A stretch of DNA of 5,235 nt from Deltaproteobacteria bacterium (GTDB lineage Bacteria; Desulfobacterota; DAOWNY01), in contig DAOWNY010000137.1 in NCBI GenBank assembly GCA_030642325.1, positions 1 through 5,235 of the forward strand, in the 5' to 3' direction. A model generated the notes under the pieces. That model saw nothing but the letters and a program-made list of their open reading frames with translations. It had not been told where the DNA came from and made no database searches. Positions 1-5,117 of the stretch are shown here, in pieces (the stretch's first letter is position 1; every line of letters starts with the position of its first letter). Position numbers and translations under genes: made by a program.

Positions 1-638
1 TCCCTTGGCATCCTCACTGCTGCGTTCATTATCTCCATCATTTCCGAACCGGATAGAGAAGGGTTATCGTTTTTTCTTAAGTCGTACAATTTTTCAAGGA
101 GGTTTCTGGTGTGGTTATAAGTCTCAATCGCCTGGGACAGGGATTTATCCGTTATTTTTATCTGAAACTGTTTTTCCAGTTTTTCTTTAAAATCGCTTAT
201 ATCCAGAGCGAAAAATTCCTTGGCCCTTTCCGTAAATTTACGAGGGGTGCTGAGGACATGAATAACCGGAATGGAAATGTTACCACGCCAAACATCAGCA
301 AGCCTTCGAGTCCCATCACAGTTGTAAGTGGATACCAGGCCGTCCAGAAAATCATATTCCCCGTCCAGGGCAAGTTGAAAACAGCTTCTGGTAAAAGAAC
401 AGGTGTAGATGCCAAGGTAAACATTGGCATCCTCCATGGTCAATTCTTTGGATTCGCCAACGACCGAAACGGGCAGCATACCGGCGGCATGGATAATCTC
501 CTCGGGAACCAGACTTCCGCAGCAATTCCATCCTATCACCTTTCCGCCTTCCTCCTTCCACTGCATAATACTCTTATTTTTGGGAAAGGGGGCATTTGCT
601 TTTCTAATTTCTTCTAATGTTTTGAGAGAACCAGTCAT
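1..638 (-). CDS. 2-hydroxyacyl-CoA dehydratase / benzoyl-CoA reductase family subunit (second subunit, C-terminus beyond the window)
   Basis: Reading the minus strand from the ATG at 638 gives 212 uninterrupted codons to the left edge, so the C-terminus is missing; full-length relatives have roughly 370-430 residues. The N-terminal half carries the superfamily hallmarks: GWNCC at 36-40, then VPEEIIHAAGMLP at 44-56, TCSFTRSC at 79-86, and YNCDGTRRLADVW at 105-117. Cys39 or Cys40, Cys80 and Cys107 are the likely [4Fe-4S] ligands by position. A conserved helix-rich segment follows (about 133-212). The family dehydrates (R)-2-hydroxyacyl-CoA or reduces the benzoyl-CoA ring after one-electron activation by an ATPase partner, in the cytoplasm. 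The start is well placed: AGGAGG lies 6 bases upstream, and the gene begins one base after the stop of the preceding subunit, so the two are probably translationally coupled and form a heterodimer. The FLDGLV..CD spacing recalls the benzoyl-CoA reductase branch, but substrate is not determinable. Confidence 0.9.
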   Translation of the reverse strand, partial: MTGSLKTLEEIRKANAPFPKNKSIMQWKEEGGKVIGWNCCGSLVPEEIIHAAGMLPVSVVGESKELTMEDANVYLGIYTCSFTRSCFQLALDGEYDFLDGLVSTYNCDGTRRLADVWRGNISIPVIHVLSTPRKFTERAKEFFALDISDFKEKLEKQFQIKITDKSLSQAIETYNHTRNLLEKLYDLRKNDNPSLSGSEMMEIMNAAVRMPR

Positions 639-639
639 T

Positions 640-1932
640 TCATTCCTCCTTCTTTCGAGATTCCAGCAGTTCGAAAAACTCCTCTAATTTCTCTTTGATT
701 TGGTCAAAAGAGGCAATACTGGGGTCCATCAGGTCATTCTCAATCTCCGCCGTTGGTATTCCCACTTGATTTTTTAAGGCATCCTTCCATGTATGAATCA
801 CCCCGGTATTTCGGCAGCAATTGTTTTGCCACCAGATGGCCCCATCCACCTGATAGTCTTTGGCGGCTTTTACGATGCAATCCACCCCAATTTCGATGGG
901 TCCATGGAGTATACCCATAAGAGGGCCGTTAAAGAATTTATGAGCCAGGCTCTCAAGGGGTTTTGAGGGATCCATCTCTACTATCTCTTTCCCCCAGGTG
1001 AACACCAGACACTCATTCGCCACCACCACCCCCATCTCTTCCAACCAGCCCATCAATTTCAAATTACAATGCAGAGGGGACATCCACAGATCCATCAGTC
1101 GAAATTTTTCTTCCTTTACCACCCCCTCCTTCTTTTTTACCCGCTGCTTCAGGTCATCTCTCACGGTGGTAAGCCAATTAATCCCTTCCTGGGTCCCGGC
1201 ATAGATCCAATTTAGCCAGTTTAGCTGCCAGGCCCGGCGGTTCTCCATCGGCGACGGCACTGTCTTTCTTAAGTCGGCAATCTCCTGGGTCAGCCTCCTT
1301 GTCTCTCCCGTGAGTCTCACTACCTCTTTTAATTTATCCCAGTCCATCTTTTTGCCGGATTGTTCTTCAAGTAAGTGGATCAGGTCCAAGAGCTCGGCGG
1401 CATAGTATTTTACTGCTCGCTCATTGTATTCATAGGGCACATCAATGCCGAATTCAGGTATACCATAATAGTCAGAACTCGGTCCTCCTGAACTGGAGGC
1501 GGTATCACAGCCCGCAAACATGCGGACAATCAGTTTCACCCCTGGAACCCAGCCCTTGTGAAAGTGGGATGCAATAACCCGATGAACCGAACACGTCTCA
1601 AACATGATCCCCAAATCACTGGCAATGTTCTGGCATTCCTCCACAATACCGGTGGCCAGGGAGGTGAGGGCGCATATGTTGATAATCTGAACAGCCGGTA
1701 TATCCATGGCCCGGAAAATCTCATATGGTACTGATGTGAAAAACCCCACAACGTATTCACCTCGCAAGGCAGCCTCTCTTATGCCTTTTAGGTAGTCTAG
1801 ATAAAGATCTTTAACTTTTTTATCCAAAACCAGGGCGGAAGAGTCCTCCATGGCCACATTGATCCAGCCATCCCCCGGTTTTTCCAAGGCTTCTATCGCT
1901 CCATCCCATATAGTCATATCATAATTTTTCAT
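640..1932 (-). CDS. 2-hydroxyacyl-CoA dehydratase / benzoyl-CoA reductase family subunit (first, 430-residue subunit)
   Basis: This complete 430-residue cytoplasmic protein belongs to the HgdA/HgdB-BcrB/BcrC superfamily. Visible signatures are GFFTSVPYEIFRAMDIPAV (63-81, the family's P-x-E-hh-x-A segment), FETC (111-114), AGCDTASSSGG (140-150), PEFGIDVP (159-166), a helical LLEEQSGKKMDWDKL stretch (187-201), DGAIWWQNNCCR (363-374) and GIPTAEIENDLMDPS (391-405). The protein ends in the family's typical acidic helix (QIKEKLEEFFELLE). Candidate cluster ligands are Cys114, Cys142 and Cys372 or Cys373. The first cysteine usual before the VPxEI motif is absent, as I recall for the larger subunit type, so this is probably the HgdA/BcrB-like partner of the gene at 638. 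The start at 1932 is supported by GGGGGGAG a few bases upstream. The stop TGA is separated by one base from the next ATG. The protein works only with its partner and an ATP-dependent activator not present here. Superfamily placement is firm; substrate is unknown. Confidence 0.92.
   Translation of the reverse strand: MKNYDMTIWDGAIEALEKPGDGWINVAMEDSSALVLDKKVKDLYLDYLKGIREAALRGEYVVGFFTSVPYEIFRAMDIPAVQIINICALTSLATGIVEECQNIASDLGIMFETCSVHRVIASHFHKGWVPGVKLIVRMFAGCDTASSSGGPSSDYYGIPEFGIDVPYEYNERAVKYYAAELLDLIHLLEEQSGKKMDWDKLKEVVRLTGETRRLTQEIADLRKTVPSPMENRRAWQLNWLNWIYAGTQEGINWLTTVRDDLKQRVKKKEGVVKEEKFRLMDLWMSPLHCNLKLMGWLEEMGVVVANECLVFTWGKEIVEMDPSKPLESLAHKFFNGPLMGILHGPIEIGVDCIVKAAKDYQVDGAIWWQNNCCRNTGVIHTWKDALKNQVGIPTAEIENDLMDPSIASFDQIKEKLEEFFELLESRKKEE
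645..650 (-). promoter_or_regulatory. Ribosome binding site inside the end of the upstream gene
   Basis: On the minus strand AGGAGG lies 6 bases before the ATG at 638. It falls within the Lys-Lys-Glu-Glu codons that end the preceding subunit, followed by TGA, one base and ATG. This fixes the start of the second subunit and suggests translational coupling to hold the two subunits near equal amounts. Confidence 0.85.
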
Positions 1933-2126
1933 CTTCTCTCCCCCCTTTTAACGTATTGATATCTATTCATATAAGTTTTCTTAACAATTCGGGGATGCTT
2001 AAAATAACAACAATCATTATCCTCGATAATCATATTCTCCATCAATGTCTCCATCGTAAGAATAAACAACAAATCATGGAAATCTCCTTTAGCTTCGAAA
2101 TCGCCAAATCGTTTTAGTTTGCACAC
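1929..2126 (-). CDS. Doubtful small reading frame (65 codons) upstream of the dehydratase pair
   Basis: A GTG-initiated frame of 65 codons ends in TGA overlapping the ATG of the 430-residue dehydratase subunit by four bases (ATGA), an arrangement typical of co-translated genes. Against it, the only good Shine-Dalgarno (AAAGGAGG) runs directly into the GTG, leaving no usable spacing. The next in-frame ATG (METLMENMIIED) is 24 codons further on and lacks a clear binding site. I do not recognise the product. It is basic at its C-terminus (the last codons double as the purine-rich binding site of the dehydratase gene), has a Cys-Cys pair (DNDCCYF), no membrane segment and no evident signal peptide. 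It could be a leader peptide, a decayed gene remnant or chance. I favour remnant or chance. Confidence 0.2.
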   Translation of the reverse strand: MCKLKRFGDFEAKGDFHDLLFILTMETLMENMIIEDNDCCYFKHPRIVKKTYMNRYQYVKRGERR

Positions 2127-2240
2127 CTCCTTTCACTTTACTGTATATTTTGCAACTGCTCTCAGCCTTTTTTTGTCGGAGAAAAAAGGCTGAATTTCGG
2201 CTACCGGCTCCCGGGTAGTTACAATTCTGCCTACATAATG
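1933..2240. other. Spacer between the DUF1329 pair and the dehydratase pair
   Basis: About 308 bases separate the stop of the second DUF1329 gene from the dehydratase start. Apart from the doubtful small frame at 1929-2126, it holds a 12-bp perfect inverted repeat (2162-2193) and a weak palindrome at 2201-2218 (CTACC/GGTAG arms). It also has an isolated strong Shine-Dalgarno-like AAAGGAGG at about 2126-2133 and a short AT-rich palindrome ATTATC-CTC-GATAAT at 2016-2030. I could not identify a convincing -35/-10 pair on the minus strand. The length and the stem-loop suggest the dehydratase genes form their own transcription unit. Confidence 0.5.
2162..2193 (-). terminator. Perfect 12-bp stem-loop downstream of the DUF1329 pair, possible terminator
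   Basis: TCAGCCTTTTTT at 2162-2173 is exactly complementary to AAAAAAGGCTGA at 2182-2193, with an 8-base loop. It lies about 50 bases after the stop of the second DUF1329 gene and before the dehydratase genes. Because the repeat contains its own T6 and A6 runs inside the stem, it does not have the usual separate U-tract after a GC-rich hairpin in either direction. It may be a weak or bidirectional terminator or an RNA-stabilising 3' hairpin. The inverted repeat is certain; the termination role is inferred from position. Confidence 0.5.
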
Positions 2241-3425
2241 CTACCTTGCTTTTCTGAGGAGAACCTTAAAAGAAAAAACATCTGTCTTGACTGAAAAATC
2301 CGGTGATTTAGGATAAATGACCAAAGAGGTATGATGACCGGTAAGATGATTATCATATCGAGCCCCCCAACAGCTGGCACCATAGTAAGGCAAGTCACCC
2401 ATGCTTTGGTAGTACATCTGTCCCCGATAAAGATTACCCTTCCGGTCGTAAGTATCAAGGTAATAGCCTTCTCCGGTAAGTCTCTGCTTCTCAATGGAAA
2501 TTATCCTCTTCCAATAGGGATATTCAGGGTCATTGATGTCTATTTCCAAAATCCAGACCGGCTTTATCTCCCAGGTTAGCTGATACAAAGCCCCCTTTAA
2601 AGGAGGACGTTCCTCCTGGATGCCGATTGAGGGAACCAGCATTTCCTGTTCTCTCATCTTGAAACTCATCCTGGAAGTAATCTTTTGACGGAAGAGTTCA
2701 AAGTCGTCATATATGCAGTCGGTACCCAGCATGGGATCACAGGTATCCCCGCCGGTTAAGCGCCTCAATCTCCTGATGGCGGGAATGTAGCTATATACAT
2801 CATCCGCTTTATTGATATCTTCATATCTTGTCCGGATAAAGGCAAACCCCTTTATATCAAAAGGTTCCATCATTACGAAAGACTCCTTCATCCTGACGAC
2901 TCCGTTATTCTCCCGAACCTCGTGAATCGGCGGCACACGCACCCTTCCATTATAGTAAAAGTTGAAATATTTCCATTTATAGGTCCTCTCCAGGGTTACA
3001 TCTTTATCAAATAGAATGAAATCGGAATCCATGGTAATTGTGTCCACCACGCACTGTCGCCTGTCTAAATTCCAGGCAAGCTCAGCGCCGTTTTTGGGAT
3101 CAGGGAAAGGAATCCCAGCCTTCCATCCAATAAGCTCATTGTTCGGCCCCACTGAACAGTTACCACGGTATTTAACGGTATATTCATCAAGCTGCTTGGA
3201 TTGGGGATATTCCACCGCCTTTATAACCGGTATGGTGATAATGCCCTTCTCTAAGTAACTCACCAGATCGTTAAAAGCAGTGGGTTGCAGCAGCCTTTTA
3301 AGCTCAGGAATATATTCCCGGTAATTTTCCCTGGTGATGGTAACCCCCGGTTTTATCTCCTTGGCTGCAAGATAAGCCGGGATTAAAGAAAAAACTAACC
3401 CAATAATTATAAAAATTTTTTTCAT
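2241..3425 (-). CDS. DUF1329 family exported protein (second copy)
   Basis: This 394-residue protein begins with a classic signal peptide: Lys2-Lys3, a hydrophobic core at about 4-18, then a small-residue region (PAYLAA) with probable cleavage near 20-21. There is no lipobox cysteine, so it should be a soluble periplasmic protein. DUF1329 signatures follow in order: ITRENYREY (30-38), GIPFPDPKNGAELAWN (104-119), the YSYIPAIRRLRRL block (211-223), GTDCIYDDFELFRQKI (234-249), a LVPSI strand (263-267), a WILEI strand (291-295) and YDRKGNLYRG (326-335). The family's biochemical role is not established. I recall its fold being compared with the LolA/LolB lipoprotein carriers and its genes occurring near RND/MMPL exporters and DUF1302 outer-membrane proteins. 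It is shorter than the roughly 450-475 residues usual for the family. GAGAGG lies about 8 bases before the start. It sits 115 bases after its paralog and is likely co-transcribed with it. Confidence 0.88.
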   Translation of the reverse strand: MKKIFIIIGLVFSLIPAYLAAKEIKPGVTITRENYREYIPELKRLLQPTAFNDLVSYLEKGIITIPVIKAVEYPQSKQLDEYTVKYRGNCSVGPNNELIGWKAGIPFPDPKNGAELAWNLDRRQCVVDTITMDSDFILFDKDVTLERTYKWKYFNFYYNGRVRVPPIHEVRENNGVVRMKESFVMMEPFDIKGFAFIRTRYEDINKADDVYSYIPAIRRLRRLTGGDTCDPMLGTDCIYDDFELFRQKITSRMSFKMREQEMLVPSIGIQEERPPLKGALYQLTWEIKPVWILEIDINDPEYPYWKRIISIEKQRLTGEGYYLDTYDRKGNLYRGQMYYQSMGDLPYYGASCWGARYDNHLTGHHTSLVIYPKSPDFSVKTDVFSFKVLLRKAR

Positions 3426-3540
3426 GGTTTGTCCTCTCAGTTTTATTTCCTATCTATCAGTCCATATTCGGGCAATCGCCGGGTAGTTTATAAAATGTGA
3501 TATTCCGGTTGACGGAATTTCATTAAGAAGAGAGTTTGAA
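3426..3540. other. Short spacer between the tandem DUF1329 genes, with a 6-bp hairpin
   Basis: This 115-base gap contains ATTCCG at 3502-3507 pairing with CGGAAT at 3513-3518 across a 5-base loop, some 23 bases after the stop of the first copy. The hairpin is short and, on the minus strand, is followed by ATCACATTTT, so it may slow or trim transcripts but is not a convincing terminator. The rest holds the ribosome binding site of the downstream gene. No clear promoter is visible, so read-through from the first copy is likely. Confidence 0.4.
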
Positions 3541-4785
3541 TTAACGGGCCCTCTTCAATAGTCCGCGAACCGTAAAAACCTCTATGGGAATATTTAACTC
3601 AGGACCCAAAATCGGGTACATATCCAGCATGGTGGAATGATTTGTTAGGGTATTTCGATAAACGGCCGTGCACCACATTCTAAAGAGGGTATCAGGATGG
3701 AAATAATGGGTAATAAAGGTATTAGTGTGAGATAATCTTCCACGGTGATCGTAATTATCTCCCCCGTAAAGAGTGGCGGTCCCGTCATCTTTTTCTACGT
3801 ATACCAGACGTTTCCGGTAAGGGTAGTCAGGACGGTTAGGTTTAATCTCCAATATCCAAAGGGATTTGATTTCCCATTCCACTTGAAAGCAAGATCCCCT
3901 GATAAATTCCGGCGGACGCTCACCTCTGGTGGAAGAAATCTCTTCCGTTGTATAATGGCGGGGAACCAAAAAATTTTTGGTTCCTAATATCTTAAAGGTC
4001 ATCTTGTTGTCAATTTTTTGTCGCCATGCCTCAAAGTCATCGGGAATGGCGTCACTTCCCAGGAGCGGATCAGTCAAGTCACTTCCGGTCAGCCTCCTCA
4101 TCCTTCTAAGGGCCGGAATGTAGCTATAACAATCATCAGCTTTTCCCAAATCCACATACCTTACCCGGATCAGACAAAAACCTTTAACATCATGGGGGCG
4201 GTCAATGACGATGGATTCCTTGGAATCAAGGACCCCGTTATTTTCCGGGATTTCCGGAATGGGGGTGATGTCCGTTCTTCCGATCCACATCTTTTTCCAG
4301 AGATGCCAGGAGAAATAGCGCTCCTGTTTCCCTTCAGCATTAAATAGCTTAAAATCGGCGGGAAATTCCTTATCTTCTGTTGCTAATCTTCGGTGGCTAG
4401 CGTTCCAGCCCAGCTCCAACCCGTTTTGAGGGTCAGGAAAAGGTAGCCCCCCGATAAATCCCAATAACTGATTTTCCGATCCTATGTTACATCGCTTTTC
4501 AGCCAGATTTTTACGGCTGGCCTCAACGAAGCCCGGAGGGGGCTGATATTTCCATTTAGGCTCTACTACCGGGATAGTAATCCAGCCCTTCCGGATGGCC
4601 TTGCTCCCCATGATGTGCAGGTAGTAACCGGGGATGAGAAGTTCTTCCAGGCTGGAAGAATACCGGCTAAAATTTTCTTTAGTGATGATTACTCCCGGCT
4701 TAATTTCCTTGGTCAGGCCGGTTAAAGGAATGCCTGTTAAAATAAGGACTAGAAATATTACCAGCCATTTTTCGCTTAGTTTCAT
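3541..4785 (-). CDS. DUF1329 family exported protein (first copy)
   Basis: This 414-residue protein starts with an export signal (charged MKLSEK, hydrophobic 8-20). The cleavage site is less clear than in its paralog, since PLTGLTKE lacks a clean A-x-A, so an uncleaved anchor is possible. The mature part shows the DUF1329 pattern: ITKENFSRY (34-42), GLPFPDPQNGLELGWN (113-128), VDLGKADDCYSYIPALRRMR (211-230), LLGSDAIPDDFEAWRQKI (241-258), FLVPRHY (272-278), WILEI (310-314) and YDHRGRLSH (345-353). Over a 65-residue core (A 192-256, B 201-265) I count 43 identities with the downstream copy, so the two arose by duplication. The start has AAGGGG about 6 bases upstream. Function is unknown; a periplasmic or outer-membrane lipid- or hydrophobe-handling role is inferred from what I recall of the family's Lol-like fold. 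It is the first gene of the pair after a 332-base spacer, so a promoter for both probably lies in 4786-4880, though I see only weak candidates there. Confidence 0.88.
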   Translation of the reverse strand: MKLSEKWLVIFLVLILTGIPLTGLTKEIKPGVIITKENFSRYSSSLEELLIPGYYLHIMGSKAIRKGWITIPVVEPKWKYQPPPGFVEASRKNLAEKRCNIGSENQLLGFIGGLPFPDPQNGLELGWNASHRRLATEDKEFPADFKLFNAEGKQERYFSWHLWKKMWIGRTDITPIPEIPENNGVLDSKESIVIDRPHDVKGFCLIRVRYVDLGKADDCYSYIPALRRMRRLTGSDLTDPLLGSDAIPDDFEAWRQKIDNKMTFKILGTKNFLVPRHYTTEEISSTRGERPPEFIRGSCFQVEWEIKSLWILEIKPNRPDYPYRKRLVYVEKDDGTATLYGGDNYDHRGRLSHTNTFITHYFHPDTLFRMWCTAVYRNTLTNHSTMLDMYPILGPELNIPIEVFTVRGLLKRAR

Positions 4786-4877
4786 TGTTGCCCCTTGTTT
4801 TATTTTACGTTAAAATTCGGTCACGCTAAGCCAATGCCATTAACTTAAAATAATGTTTTGTCCGGGTTTAGCTTTAG

Positions 4878-4954
4878 ACGGTCATTCCCGCCTGCGGGAA
4901 TCCGGTAATACCGGCAACTTCGAGATATCCGGATTCCCGTTTTCACGGAAACGG
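4878..4954. repeat. Palindromic interspersed repeat of the GTCATTCCCG type (REP/MITE-like)
   Basis: The left part contains GTCATTCCCGCCTGCGGGAA (4881-4900), in which ATTCCCGC (4884-4891) pairs perfectly with GCGGGAAT (4894-4901). A longer-range pairing of CGGGAATCCGG (4895-4905) with CCGGATTCCCG (4929-4939) is also perfect over 11 bases, and the inner segment folds again (CCGGT with ACCGG, 4902-4914). The right end, CGTTTTCACGGAAACGG, looks like a decayed mirror of the left end. The GTCATTCCCG...CGGGAATCC motif is one I know as a dispersed short repeat in many bacterial genomes, usually with both ends as terminal inverted repeats. Only one copy lies in this window, so dispersal is inferred. 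It encodes nothing and may affect mRNA ends. Confidence 0.65.
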
Positions 4955-5068
4955 CATATGAAAAATTCTTAACTTGATGATATTGTTACGCTAAATAAAG
5001 TTCTCAAAAATCCGTATAGCAATGGATTTTTGCCGCTCAACTCAAAATATTCAATTTCAGCAAGCCGC

Positions 5069-5106
5069 CAGTCCGTCTCCCAAAAAATCTGCCCGGAGAC
5101 GGACTG
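5069..5106 (-). terminator. Perfect 12-bp stem-loop just after the flavoprotein-like gene
   Basis: CAGTCCGTCTCC at 5069-5080 is exactly complementary to GGAGACGGACTG at 5095-5106, with a 14-base loop that carries a run of six A (six U in the minus-strand RNA). It begins 11 bases after the TAA of the upstream gene, where a terminator or protective 3' hairpin is expected. No U-tract follows the stem on the minus strand, so classical intrinsic termination is not certain. The structure is certain; the role is inferred. Confidence 0.55.
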
Positions 5107-5117
5107 ACCATTTATCC

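Larger units (their letters stand above)
4786..5117. other. Non-coding spacer upstream of the DUF1329 pair
   Basis: These 332 bases hold no believable gene. From right to left on the minus strand there is the 12-bp stem-loop at 5069-5106, a featureless AT-rich part at about 4957-5068, the palindromic repeat at 4878-4954 and an AT-rich leader (4786-4877) before the first DUF1329 gene. In that leader, TTGGCT with a 17-base spacer precedes AACGTA, but the -10 match is poor, so I do not call a promoter. The purine-rich AAGGGG next to the ATG at 4785 is the ribosome binding site. Confidence 0.55.

Noticed and set aside
197..561. Two short minus-strand frames (197-430 and 352-561)
   Set aside because: They are other reading frames of the same subunit gene; the true frame is open across both.
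111..617. A 168-codon plus-strand open frame
   Set aside because: It lies wholly opposite the dehydratase second subunit, whose minus-strand translation has clear family motifs; its own product has no recognisable feature.
998..1760. Frames at 998-1204 (+) and 1536-1760 (-)
   Set aside because: Both fall inside the 430-residue dehydratase subunit and are shadows of its codons.
2231..3258. Frames at 2231-2494 (-), 2331-2579 (+) and 3016-3258 (+)
   Set aside because: All overlap the second DUF1329 gene, which is supported by a signal peptide and family motifs.
3502..3518. Hairpin between the DUF1329 genes as a terminator
   Set aside because: The stem is only 6 bp and no uridine tract follows directly; read-through is more likely.
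3745..4347. Plus-strand frames at 3745-3987 and 4018-4347
   Set aside because: They lie opposite the first DUF1329 gene and show no motif or ribosome site.
4785..4860. Possible sigma-70 promoter TTGGCT-N17-AACGTA before the DUF1329 pair
   Set aside because: The -10 element matches poorly and AT-rich sequence makes such matches common.
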